This document shows positions 35,179 to 43,683 of a stretch of 64,000 bases of DNA, in pieces. The notes under the pieces are model-generated. The model was not told the DNA's origin. It ran no database searches and worked only from the letters and a program-made list of their open reading frames with translations. Every line of letters starts with the position of its first letter. Within the stretch, counting starts at the first letter, position 1. Where the stretch lies: NCBI RefSeq assembly GCF_009834915.1, contig NZ_WVHS01000003.1:186001-250000 (forward strand), in the 5' to 3' direction. This DNA is from Hufsiella ginkgonis (GTDB lineage Bacteria > Bacteroidota > Bacteroidia > Sphingobacteriales > Sphingobacteriaceae). The translations under genes and the position numbers were made by a program.

Positions 35179-35221
35179 AACCGGTAGATAGCCTGATTTC
35201 CGTATCAAACGGAATATGAAC

Positions 35222-35620
35222 CTAGTATTCGGAGCCGCCACCGCGATTGTAGCCACCGCCACCGCCGCCTTTGTTGTAACCGCCGCCACTACCGCCTTTA
35301 TTGTAGCCACCTCCGCCGCCACCGCCGCGATTAAAACCGCCACCGCCGCCGCGTGAAAAGCCGCCTGGTTTTTTATCCTGACGCTCCTGGGCCTGCGATA
35401 CCGCGATAGAGCGGCCGCCTACCTGTAAACCGTTCAGGTTCTCGATAGCCTTCAGCGCTTCAGATTCATCAGCCATTTCTACGAAACCGAAACCTTTGCT
35501 TCTGCCGGTTTCTTTGTCTGTAATAATCTTGATAGAGCTAACTTCTCCGTATTGTTCAAAGATCCCTCTTAATTGATCTTCCTCTAAGCTGTAGGGAAAA
35601 CCGGCACAAAAAATGTTCAT
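35222..35620 (-). CDS. RRM RNA-binding protein with glycine-rich tail
   Basis: 132 residues. The first 80 form a single RNA-recognition motif, with RNP2 (IFCAGFPY) and RNP1 (KGFGFVEM). The rest is a Gly-Tyr-Asn repeat tail (GGYNKGGSGGG units). Such proteins in Bacteroidota and cyanobacteria are abundant RNA chaperones, often cold-induced. An AT-rich 340-base upstream region may include a long leader of the kind seen on cold-shock genes. Glycine-rich tails can mediate self-association. Confidence 0.95.
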   Translation of the reverse strand: MNIFCAGFPYSLEEDQLRGIFEQYGEVSSIKIITDKETGRSKGFGFVEMADESEALKAIENLNGLQVGGRSIAVSQAQERQDKKPGGFSRGGGGGFNRGGGGGGGYNKGGSGGGYNKGGGGGGYNRGGGSEY

Positions 35621-35962
35621 TTAATTTAGCTTTTCTGTTAAAGAATTATTCCTGGGAATAGTTTTAATTTTTTTAAAGATATTAAAAAAGAATAAAAGTG
35701 TTCACAAAACAAAATTTAATCTTTTCGTAATCTTCTTCCTTAAAATTAAACAATACGAACGATAAATAACCCAGGTTGGGTGCGATTTGTTGTTTATTTT
35801 TTCAATCACGTAATGCGGCCCGCGAGCAGCCCTGGAATTTATAAACGGCTCCCGCCGGAAAGATCCGGGACGGCGGCCGTCGCTTTCCCCCGGCTGCCCT
35901 TCCGTTGGGTCTTGTGGTTTCGCACCGTTAGTTTGGTCCGTTAAAAACAGTATTTTAGCCGT
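35621..35962. other. 342-base divergent spacer
   Basis: Between the RRM gene (leftward) and the M28 peptidase gene (rightward). The RRM-proximal half is very AT-rich with A and T runs; the other half is GC-rich. No convincing ORF, tRNA or full promoter pair was found by eye. Confidence 0.55.
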
Positions 35963-36877
35963 ATGAAGAAAATTGTATTTATCGCAGCGATGTTTTATGG
36001 TTTTGGAGTAACTGCCCAGGTAATTAACCCGGTACAGGTACTGAAGGATGTGGAGATCTTATCGTCAGACGTGTACGAGGGAAGACAGACCGGCACGAAA
36101 GAGAACCAGATGGCGGCCGATTATATCATCGGGAGACTGACAAAGTTGGGTGTCGCTCCGTACCAAAAGGATTTTAAACACCCTTTTACCTTTAAAACGC
36201 GCCAGGGCGAAGACGTAAAAGGCGTAAATGTGCTGGGAATAATCCCGGGAAAAACCGCGGGCCTGATCGTAATCTCCGCACACTACGACCACGTGGGGAT
36301 TAAACGCGGACTAATTTATAATGGCGCCGACGATAATGCTTCCGGGGTGGGCGGGCTGTTGGCAGCAGCGGAGTTTTTTACGAATAACAAGCCTGAGAAG
36401 ACCATCATCATAGCGGCGTTTGATGCCGAAGAAATGGGCCTGCAGGGGGCGAAGGCATTTGTGGCCGATCCAACGACTGAGCTTTCAAAGATCCTCCTGA
36501 ATATCAATATGGACATGATCAGCCACAATGATAAAAACGAGCTTTACGTGGCCGGCTCCTTTGCGAATCCCGCGCTTAAACCGTTCCTGGTAAGTAATAA
36601 TCCAAAAGTTAAACTGATTGCCGGGCACGACGATCCCAAGCTTGGACATGATGACTGGACCAATCAGAGCGACCAGGGCGCATTTAACGCAAAAAAAATC
36701 CCTTTTCTTTACTTCGGTGTGGAGGATCACCCGGATTATCATAAAGCCACGGATGAATATTCCACCATCACGAAGGACTTTTACGTAAATGCCGTTGAAG
36801 TGATCATCCGGATCGCGGGCAACTATGATAAAAGCACGGCTAAAAAGTCGAAAAGCAAACTGATCATGAAAAACTAA
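35963..36877 (+). CDS. Secreted M28-family zinc peptidase
   Basis: 304 residues with a signal peptide (MKKIVFIAAMFYGFGVTAQ). The two-zinc aminopeptidase motifs are all present: SAHYDHVG, NGADDNASGVG, AFDAEEMGLQG, INMDMISHN and the final DHPDYHKATDEYSTI with a zinc histidine. It should remove N-terminal residues from peptides in the periplasm or outside. Its stop codon lies in a bidirectional terminator shared with the convergent S41 gene. Confidence 0.94.
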   Translation: MKKIVFIAAMFYGFGVTAQVINPVQVLKDVEILSSDVYEGRQTGTKENQMAADYIIGRLTKLGVAPYQKDFKHPFTFKTRQGEDVKGVNVLGIIPGKTAGLIVISAHYDHVGIKRGLIYNGADDNASGVGGLLAAAEFFTNNKPEKTIIIAAFDAEEMGLQGAKAFVADPTTELSKILLNINMDMISHNDKNELYVAGSFANPALKPFLVSNNPKVKLIAGHDDPKLGHDDWTNQSDQGAFNAKKIPFLYFGVEDHPDYHKATDEYSTITKDFYVNAVEVIIRIAGNYDKSTAKKSKSKLIMKN

Positions 36878-36896
36878 CCGGAGCGGCTAGTTTTTC
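36868..36896. terminator. Bidirectional terminator between M28 and S41 genes
   Basis: A near-perfect 13-position inverted repeat (GAAAAACTAACCG / CGGCTAGTTTTTC, one mismatch, 3-base loop). It overlaps both stop codons, with A-runs on one side and T-runs on the other, so it can terminate in both directions. Confidence 0.8.
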
Positions 36897-38485
36897 TGTT
36901 TGATCCTGTTTTCTATTGCTCCTTTAAATTCTCCGGGTATTTCGATCGTTATAGCTTGTGCGCCCGACGCGCTAACGGTGGCGCTCTCTTTAGAGGCGCT
37001 CACGGAAGAGATCGTATTGGTGGCGATGTAATTGATGGCGGCAAGCGTCGACGATTCTTTCGAGTTGCCGAAGTCGCGTGTGACATCGTCGAACGTAGTT
37101 TTATCGGGGGTAAATCCAGTGAAATAGTCACCTTCTCCAGCCGAGTTCCGGGTCTGGAACATGGAGTAATAGACGTTGTAATTACCGATCCTGATCGGGA
37201 AAAAACCGATCGGCTTACCATACGATTTCGCGCCGAAGATCTTTACGTTCATATGCGGCTTCAGGTTGTTGATCACGAGCTCGCTGGCCGATGCGGTATT
37301 CCCGGTAACGATAAACGCGACGTTGGTAATGTTTTCAAGAGCACCTTTCTTGGCGAATTTGTAAGTATGCTTTGCCAATGAAAAATCTGCATCTGCATAA
37401 GTCCTGATGCGCCCGTTAACATATTGTACCTTGTCGTTGTCGTCCAATTGCGGCTGATTTGCCAGTATCCTGGCATTGTTTGCCTGCATGGTGCTGTTGT
37501 AGGTTTCGCTGAACATGGTGCTTCCGGTAAGCGTCCCGGGAGCGATCAGGTCGGTAAGATGTTGTGCGGTAGAAACGTATCCTCCGCCATTATACCTTAG
37601 GTCGATGATGAGCGCGGTAACCCCTGCGGTCTTAAACCCGCTGAATACCGTGGTGAGGGCGGCTTCGGAGTTTTCGGCAGAGGAAAACCGTGCGTAGGCA
37701 ATATAACCGATTTTTTTACCGAGCGTGTCGATCACGCGGCTGGCGAAGATAGGGCTGCTTTTATATACAGCTTTGGTGAGGGTAAGGTTGGTCTCCACGC
37801 CGTTCACTTTGCGGGTAAGCGGAAGCGTAGTTTGTGCCAACGCACTGTTAATGGCATTTACTTCGGCCGAAAAATTGGCCCCATACGCTACGCCATTCAG
37901 TTTGCTAAGGATTTGTCCCCGGCGAATCCCGGCGTTCCATGCCGGCGAATTCAGGGCCACGAAACGCACATACAGGTCGTACGTGGTGTTTGTCGCATCT
38001 CTATAAAGTCCCGTTACGGCAATGCCAAGGTCATTCCCGTTTCCTTCCAGGTCCACGGCGCTGATCGTACCCGGCATATACGCTACCGGGTTGATGGTGG
38101 CGCGGTCCTGGATATACGAGTATTTCGGTTTACCGACAGTGGTGGTGTATTCGTAAGGCAGACCGGTAGTGGTATTTATCTTGTATTGGCTGATCGCGAA
38201 CAGCTCGCTGTTAAAATTCGTTAATTCGCTGCCCGACGCCGTAAACCCCCGGGGGTTAAAAGCTTCTACGGTGGGTAAGGCGTCGTTCCAAAAGTAAACC
38301 TGTTTGGCATATAAAAAGATCGAATCTTTAGTAAGCTCGGCTCGTGTGCCATTTGCCGTTTCAGGTGGTGTACCGGTATCAGGCGTCTTTTTAGCACTTT
38401 TTTTGCAGGATACCGCCAGTAAAACCAGCAGGCAGGGAACCATCACCTTAAGCATCGAGAGGTTCCGTCGTTGTTGAGACGTCAT
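36887..38485 (-). CDS. S41-family peptidase, lipoprotein (paralogue 1)
   Basis: 532 residues with a lipobox (LLAVSC; an internal Met at residue 11 may be the real start). It has a PDZ-like region (VRFVALNSPAWNAGIRRGQI, about 170-190) and the C-terminal processing-peptidase core: IDLRYNGGGYVSTA, the serine in NTASASELVI and the lysine in GAKSYGKPIG. It probably acts at the periplasmic face of the outer membrane. It is 31% or so similar by eye to the next gene, which it follows by no gap at all, so the two look like a tandem duplication. Confidence 0.9.
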   Translation of the reverse strand: MTSQQRRNLSMLKVMVPCLLVLLAVSCKKSAKKTPDTGTPPETANGTRAELTKDSIFLYAKQVYFWNDALPTVEAFNPRGFTASGSELTNFNSELFAISQYKINTTTGLPYEYTTTVGKPKYSYIQDRATINPVAYMPGTISAVDLEGNGNDLGIAVTGLYRDATNTTYDLYVRFVALNSPAWNAGIRRGQILSKLNGVAYGANFSAEVNAINSALAQTTLPLTRKVNGVETNLTLTKAVYKSSPIFASRVIDTLGKKIGYIAYARFSSAENSEAALTTVFSGFKTAGVTALIIDLRYNGGGYVSTAQHLTDLIAPGTLTGSTMFSETYNSTMQANNARILANQPQLDDNDKVQYVNGRIRTYADADFSLAKHTYKFAKKGALENITNVAFIVTGNTASASELVINNLKPHMNVKIFGAKSYGKPIGFFPIRIGNYNVYYSMFQTRNSAGEGDYFTGFTPDKTTFDDVTRDFGNSKESSTLAAINYIATNTISSVSASKESATVSASGAQAITIEIPGEFKGAIENRIKQKN

Positions 38486-39982
38486 TTATTTAACTTTTAA
38501 ATTTCTAATTACCATCCCTTTAAATTCATTCCTGTCCAGCTTTTTGGTGATCCTGGCTGCCTCGGCCACAGTAAACACGCCAGTCGATTTTGAGCTGCTT
38601 ACGCTGTTTTCACCGGAGTTAGTCGCGGCAAATGTTCCTTTACGCGCGTAGGTAAGCGCATAAGCCAGCAGCTTTTCGGAAGTATCGCCAAATTCTTTCG
38701 TTAGATCGTCGTTATCTTCTTTGTTTACGGCTATGCCGTCGTAGTAACCGCCCTGTCCCAGGCTGTTTTTCGACTCGAACTGCGGAATATAAAGGTCGAG
38801 CTTGTCAATGGTGATCGCGAAAAATCCCACAGGTTTTCCATACGTTTTATTGCCGATCAGCTGCACATCCATCAGCGGTTTCAGGTTATTAATAAGCAGT
38901 TCGCTCGCGGAGGCGGTGCCGCCGGTCACAATAAAGTAGCAACGGTTCACGTTCAGGCTCCCGATTTTTGCGAACCGGCGGGTTAAATCGGATGCGGCAT
39001 AACTTTCATCGAACGCAGAAGTAAGTACGCCGTTATCATAATATTTCTGATTTTTAAGGATAGTAGCGTTCCCGCTTTGCATCAGCTGGTTAAAGTGTAG
39101 CGAATACATGGCGGTATTATTTGCGCTCGCAGGCACGATAAGGTTTGCCAGGAGTTCGGAAGTGTCTACTGCGCCACCCCCGTTGTAGCGAAGGTCGATG
39201 ATCAGCTCCGTTACGCCCTTCGACGCAAAATCAGCGAAGACGGCGATCAACTGCTGGTTTACGTTGAGGGTGAAGCTGTTAAACACGATATAACCGATCT
39301 TTTTGCCGCCTTCCGTATATACGTTGGTGAAAAGGATGGGATTAATCGTATAGCTTCCGCGTGTTACCACCACATCCTGTGTACTGTTGTCAGGCTTTTT
39401 TACCGTCATGGTTACACTGGCTGCCGAACCGAATATGGCATTCACTATAAAGTTGATGCTGGCGTTGGTAGTCGTGGTAAGGTCTGTGCTTCCGTTAAGT
39501 TTTATGATCTGGTAACCGCGTTTTAGCCCGAGCGCTGCGGCAGGAGAGTTCGGGTACACATATTTTACCCGGAGATCCGAAGTGGAGTTAAAAAAAACGG
39601 AAAACCCATAATCACCGGCCGTTCCGCCGATCGCAGAGGCCAGTGTCCCATCATCAATGAAGGAATATTTGGGCTCATCCGGGTAATCTTCGTCGTATTC
39701 GTAATTTTTCCCGGTGGCAGGATTTAGTGTGAGCCTGGTAATGGCCAGCAGTTCCGCGTCGTTGGACGTGTACTTACGGGGATTGAACGCCTCATAAGTC
39801 GGCAGCGCGGTGTTCCATAAATAAGTTTGCTGTGCATAGAGGTAGATCGAATCTTTCGTAAGCGCTTCCCTCTGGGCTGGGTCGACTTTATTTTTTTTGT
39901 CCTTTTTGCAGGATGTTGCTACAAGGCTGGTGACCAACAGGCACCACATCGCTAACTTCAAACAGGTAAAGCTTTTCATCAT
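38486..39982 (-). CDS. S41-family peptidase, lipoprotein (paralogue 2)
   Basis: 498 residues with a lipoprotein signal (LVTSLVATSC) at the N-terminus. Its layout matches that of its neighbour: a PDZ-like segment (VKYVYPNSPAAALGLKRGYQ), IDLRYNGGGAVDTSE, the serine in GTASASELLIN and the lysine in GNKTYGKPVG. Both carry the shared N-terminal pattern of DSIYLYAQQTYLWN, so they come from a common ancestor. The gene ends exactly where paralogue 1 starts. Confidence 0.9.
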   Translation of the reverse strand: MMKSFTCLKLAMWCLLVTSLVATSCKKDKKNKVDPAQREALTKDSIYLYAQQTYLWNTALPTYEAFNPRKYTSNDAELLAITRLTLNPATGKNYEYDEDYPDEPKYSFIDDGTLASAIGGTAGDYGFSVFFNSTSDLRVKYVYPNSPAAALGLKRGYQIIKLNGSTDLTTTTNASINFIVNAIFGSAASVTMTVKKPDNSTQDVVVTRGSYTINPILFTNVYTEGGKKIGYIVFNSFTLNVNQQLIAVFADFASKGVTELIIDLRYNGGGAVDTSELLANLIVPASANNTAMYSLHFNQLMQSGNATILKNQKYYDNGVLTSAFDESYAASDLTRRFAKIGSLNVNRCYFIVTGGTASASELLINNLKPLMDVQLIGNKTYGKPVGFFAITIDKLDLYIPQFESKNSLGQGGYYDGIAVNKEDNDDLTKEFGDTSEKLLAYALTYARKGTFAATNSGENSVSSSKSTGVFTVAEAARITKKLDRNEFKGMVIRNLKVK

Positions 39983-40002
39983 AGTAGCACGATAATGTTA
40001 AT

Positions 40003-40617
40003 CTATCTAAGAAAACCCTGATCTAAATAATCGATCCCAGCAGCGTCAGCAAATTCTTCGTCAACTTTCAGGGTACCAATTATTAACAGTTCTTTTCGCA
40101 GAATATTGTGCTGTGCCAGGATCATATTTAGTACGTCGGTTTCAGGCTTGGGGTTTGTCTCGGCGGTAAAATAAACGGTGAGGTGCTTTTCGAGCCCGTG
40201 CCACTCGATTTGGCGTATTTTATTCAGTTGCTGCCCGGGATCGCCGTCGGTTACCAGGAATATTTTCTTCCGGTCGACCACAATTTCCTGCAGCAGTTCC
40301 AGCATCGGCTTATATAGCAGGAGCTTGAGCGGAAGTCGGGCCGTTTGGTGCAGCAGCCCGAAGTTCCTCCGGTATTTTTCATCCAGGGCGAAGGCAGCCA
40401 GGGCACGGTCGAAGATCCCGGCGGCGCCATGATGGTCGAGCGAGGTTTTAAAGAAAGAAGTGAGATCGGCCGCAGGCGGAAACCCTTCGGTATATTCGAT
40501 GAAATTTGCGAACAGGTAATATACCTGGAGCAGGTAATCCCGCTCCGGGTAAAGTACGTTGTCTAGTTCGAAAATAAAGGCCTTTTTAGCAGGGTCCAGA
40601 TCCGCGTAATTCAACAT
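40003..40617 (-). CDS. HAD-superfamily protein with altered catalytic motif
   Basis: 204 residues with the fold of YjjG-like HAD hydrolases. The nucleophile motif, normally DxDxT in an IFDLDNTLY context, reads IFELDNVLY, so the nucleophile aspartate is replaced by Glu17. The acid Asp19 is kept. The VTDGDPGQQLNKI (motif II) and KPETDVLNMIL (motif III) segments look normal, but motif IV reads GTLKVDEEFADAAG in place of a GDS-type motif. Phosphatase activity is therefore doubtful. Frame and codon use look normal. Confidence 0.85.
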   Translation of the reverse strand: MLNYADLDPAKKAFIFELDNVLYPERDYLLQVYYLFANFIEYTEGFPPAADLTSFFKTSLDHHGAAGIFDRALAAFALDEKYRRNFGLLHQTARLPLKLLLYKPMLELLQEIVVDRKKIFLVTDGDPGQQLNKIRQIEWHGLEKHLTVYFTAETNPKPETDVLNMILAQHNILRKELLIIGTLKVDEEFADAAGIDYLDQGFLR

Positions 40618-40651
40618 GTGCCGTATTTTATACAGGCGAAAATAGCGGTGA

Positions 40652-42037
40652 TTAGTCCGTTCTTTTCAGGCCATATTTTTCGATCTTACTGTATAAGTGG
40701 CTTCGCTGGATGTCGATATCGTCCGCCGTTTTAGACACGTTCCAATTGTTTTTTTCGAGCTTATACTTAATAAAATCGCGCTCCATGTAATCTTTATACT
40801 CCTGGAAATTGGCGAACTGGTCATAGTTTCCTGTTACGGCAATGCCGTTACCGTTCGCCGCAGCGGCAGGCGCGGGGCCTGATGGATTGGCAAACGTGTT
40901 CACGTCGCTTTCCGTAATGCTTTTTTCGCTCAGGATGATAAGCCTTTCCACCATATTGCGCAGTTCGCGGATATTGCCGGTCCATGGCAATGCTTTCAGC
41001 GCTTCGATGGCGCCGTCGGAGAATTTCTTTACCGGTACGCCATAGTCATTGCAGATCTCCTCGCAAAAAGCATTTGCGATAATCGGGATGTCGTTTTTAC
41101 GTTCGGTAAGATGGGGAACATGGATGAGGATCACGCTAAGCCGGTGGTAAAGGTCCATACGGAAATTGCCGGCATCGATCTCTTTAAGCAGGTCCTTATT
41201 GGTTGCTGCCAGCACGCGTACGTTCACCTCGATCTCTTTTTCGCCACCCACGCGGGTGATGCGGCTTTCCTGCAGGGCGCGCAATACCTTCGCCTGCGCG
41301 GATAAGCTCATATCTCCAATCTCATCCAGGAACAAGGTGCCGCCGCTTGCCTGCTCGAACTTCCCGATCCGTTGCTTAACGGCTGAAGTAAAGGAGCCTT
41401 TTTCATGGCCAAACAGCTCGCTTTCAATTAACTCTGAAGGGATTGCGGCACAGTTCACCTCGATCAGCGGGTTATTTGCCCTGTTCGATTTTTCGTGAAG
41501 CCAGCGTGCAACCAGTTCCTTGCCGCTCCCGTTAGCCCCGGTGATCAGCACGCGGGCGTCTGTAGGGGCCACGCGCTCTATCGTGTCGTGGATCTTGGTG
41601 ATGGCGGGTGAGTTTCCCAGGATCTCCCGGGTTTTACTCACTTTCCGCTTCAGTACTTTGGTCTCGCTTACCAGGCTTCCGCGTTCAAGCGCGTTGCGCA
41701 CGGTGATCAGCAGCCTGTTCAGGTCGGGTGGTTTCGAAATAAAATCGAAAGCGCCTTTCTTGCTCGCTTCAACGGCGGTTTCGATGGTGCCGTGCCCCGA
41801 TATCATGATGAATGGAAGATCTGGCTTGATCTGGAGCCCTTCGGTCAGGACTTCCATGCCGTCCATGCGGTTCATTTTAATGTCGCATAGCACCAGGTCA
41901 TAGTCATTTTTCCTGATCAGGTTCAGCCCGTCGATCCCGTTGTCGATGTCTTCAACGGCATAATCTTCATATTCCAGGATTTCCCGCAGCGTGCTTCGGA
42001 TAGCCCGCTCATCATCAATAATTAGGATTTTAGTCAT
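40652..42037 (-). CDS. NtrC-type response regulator with AAA+ and Fis domains
   Basis: About 461 residues from ATG 42037 (MTKILIIDDERA). The receiver domain has the phospho-acceptor Asp52. The AAA+ domain has Walker A with a loop around G167-K173 (TGANGSGKEL), Walker B at 233-238 (GGTLFLDEIGDM) and the sigma54-contact loop reading G214-SFTS-A219 rather than GAFTGA. The C-terminal Fis-type HTH is SKTADDIDIQRSHLYSKIEK. It is expected to activate sigma-54 promoters. It has no adjacent sensor kinase. Confidence 0.94.
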   Translation of the reverse strand: MTKILIIDDERAIRSTLREILEYEDYAVEDIDNGIDGLNLIRKNDYDLVLCDIKMNRMDGMEVLTEGLQIKPDLPFIMISGHGTIETAVEASKKGAFDFISKPPDLNRLLITVRNALERGSLVSETKVLKRKVSKTREILGNSPAITKIHDTIERVAPTDARVLITGANGSGKELVARWLHEKSNRANNPLIEVNCAAIPSELIESELFGHEKGSFTSAVKQRIGKFEQASGGTLFLDEIGDMSLSAQAKVLRALQESRITRVGGEKEIEVNVRVLAATNKDLLKEIDAGNFRMDLYHRLSVILIHVPHLTERKNDIPIIANAFCEEICNDYGVPVKKFSDGAIEALKALPWTGNIRELRNMVERLIILSEKSITESDVNTFANPSGPAPAAAANGNGIAVTGNYDQFANFQEYKDYMERDFIKYKLEKNNWNVSKTADDIDIQRSHLYSKIEKYGLKRTD

Positions 42038-42150
42038 ATTGGCCCTTTTCAGCATTTCCCGAACAAGTAATGTCCTGATTTCGGGACGGTTTATACGATG
42101 GCAATAACGTTGGTGTAGTGGAATTGTTTTTGAAGAGTAATCAGCGGCCA

Positions 42151-42213
42151 GTTTTCAGTGATCAGTTGATATCCCTCGCAGGAACTGATAACCGATAACT
42201 GACGACTGAAAAC
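42151..42213. repeat. Inverted, diverged family A repeat next to rnpB
   Basis: GTTTTCAGTGATCAGTTG on one side is mirrored by AACTGATAACCGATAACTGA then ACTGAAAAC on the other, so the unit is present in both orientations and could fold into a long hairpin of about 25 bp. It lies just beyond the RNase P RNA 3' end. Confidence 0.6.
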
Positions 42214-42220
42214 AAAAAAA

Positions 42221-42605
42221 CAAGCCTGTAAGCCGGGTTCTGTTCTCCCGCGTACGCGGGATGCCTATCATTTATCTGGCCGTGCCATTGCTGACACGAT
42301 CTAACGGCCTACCCATCATGTTAGTGAGCGAGCAGCTCCATGACCTATTTGGCCTTTCAACTCCCGGGGTTTACCGTCGGTGCATGTCGCCATGCAGAGC
42401 CGTGAGCTCTTACCTCACGTTTTCACCGTTACCGCGCCAGGGGCGAGGCAGTTTCTTTTCTGTGGCACTTTCCATTGACAGCGGCCCGATTTCACTCTTC
42501 GCCAAGCTCAGAATGCTATCAGGACTGCCCTCTTCCCGTTAGGAAGCGAGACGCTCTGTGTTGCCCGGACTTTCCTCTCCAAACGGAGCGATAGACCAGC
42601 TTGCT
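42221..42605 (-). ncRNA. rnpB: RNase P RNA (type A)
   Basis: The minus strand contains the conserved 5' part, GGAGAGGAAAGTCCGGGCAA at about 42561-42580, and the 3' part GAACCCGGCTTACAGGCTTG, with P1 formed by CAAGC at the 5' end and GCTTG at the 3' end. It is the catalytic RNA that matures tRNA 5' ends. A T-run follows the 3' end. The exact ends are estimated from the P1 helix. The 5' end is only about 20 bases from the divergent kinase start codon. Confidence 0.93.
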
Positions 42606-42624
42606 CCGGCGAAGGTACGGATTA

Positions 42625-43683
42625 ATGGCTATATTCGGCGCCATGCAAGAGATACTTTCGCGCTATGACCTCGCAGCCGGGGAATACACGATCGAACCAT
42701 TTGGCACCGGGCTGATCAACGCTACCTGGAAGATCTCCCGGACGGACGGAGAGCGGTCATTTATCTTACAGCGCATCAATACGGCGGTTTTTAATAACCC
42801 GGGGCAGATCGCGGAGAACGTCCGGCAGCTGAAGAATTTCTTTGATCAGCGTTTTCCACACTACCTTTTTGTTGCGCCGCTTGCGGATGTGGATAACAGG
42901 CTGCTGGTTCCTGATGCGGATGGAAATGTTTTCAGGCTCATTCCTTTTGTGGATAACTCGGTAACCATCGACGTGGTTATGCACAGCGCGCATGCGTACG
43001 AAGCTGCGGCCCAGTTCGGTAAGTTCACCAGGCTGCTGCGTGAATTTAACCAGGACCGGTTGCAATACACCCTGCCGGACTTTCATAACCTCAGTTTGCG
43101 CATAACACAGTTCGAGGAAGCGGTAGCAAACGCCCCGGCAGGGAGAAAAGCGGAGACAGCCGAAACCATCGACCTGGCGAGGCGTTACCGCGGGATCGCG
43201 GATCGTTACGACTCGATCGTGGCGGGCGGCGCCATTCCGCGCCGTGTGATCCACCACGATACCAAGATCAGCAATGTATTGTTTGACAGGAATGGCCACG
43301 GTTTATGCGTGATAGACCTGGACACCGTAATGCCGGGCTATTTTATCAGTGATGTGGGCGACATGATGCGCACTTATCTTTCCCCCGCAAACGAGGAGGA
43401 GCAAGACCTCGATAAGATCGAAGTGCGGACAGACTTCCTCCGGGCCATTGCCGATGGCTATCTTTCGGAAATGGGCGGAGCGCTTACCGAAGCGGAACAA
43501 AAACTGTTCTTTTACTCGGGCGAGTTTATGATTTACATGCAGGCATTGCGGTTTTTAACCGACCACCTGAACGGCGATACCTACTACGGCGCACGATATC
43601 CCGGGCATAACTTTATGCGTGCGAAGAACCAGTTCGTTTTGTTGGCCAGGTACCTTGAAGCTGCAAAAAGCCTTGCGTTATAA
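42625..43683 (+). CDS. N-acetylhexosamine kinase-like aminoglycoside-phosphotransferase-fold protein
   Basis: About 352 residues from ATG 42625 (another ATG at 42643; the frame extends upstream with TTG at 42601 inside rnpB). The kinase core is clear: IHHDTKISNVLF with the catalytic aspartate, and VIDLDTVMPGY with the metal-binding aspartate, a motif close to that of N-acetylhexosamine 1-kinase. Homologues are often named mucin desulfatase, which is a misleading label. It converges with a GH109-like gene, overlapping its end by 6 bases, so a shared amino-sugar pathway is plausible. Confidence 0.87.
   Translation: MAIFGAMQEILSRYDLAAGEYTIEPFGTGLINATWKISRTDGERSFILQRINTAVFNNPGQIAENVRQLKNFFDQRFPHYLFVAPLADVDNRLLVPDADGNVFRLIPFVDNSVTIDVVMHSAHAYEAAAQFGKFTRLLREFNQDRLQYTLPDFHNLSLRITQFEEAVANAPAGRKAETAETIDLARRYRGIADRYDSIVAGGAIPRRVIHHDTKISNVLFDRNGHGLCVIDLDTVMPGYFISDVGDMMRTYLSPANEEEQDLDKIEVRTDFLRAIADGYLSEMGGALTEAEQKLFFYSGEFMIYMQALRFLTDHLNGDTYYGARYPGHNFMRAKNQFVLLARYLEAAKSLAL

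Noticed and set aside
35179-35343. N-terminal extension of the NTF2-like frame
   Set aside because: It is the Ala/Val-rich antisense of the glycine-rich tail of the RRM gene; the signal peptide starts at 35178.
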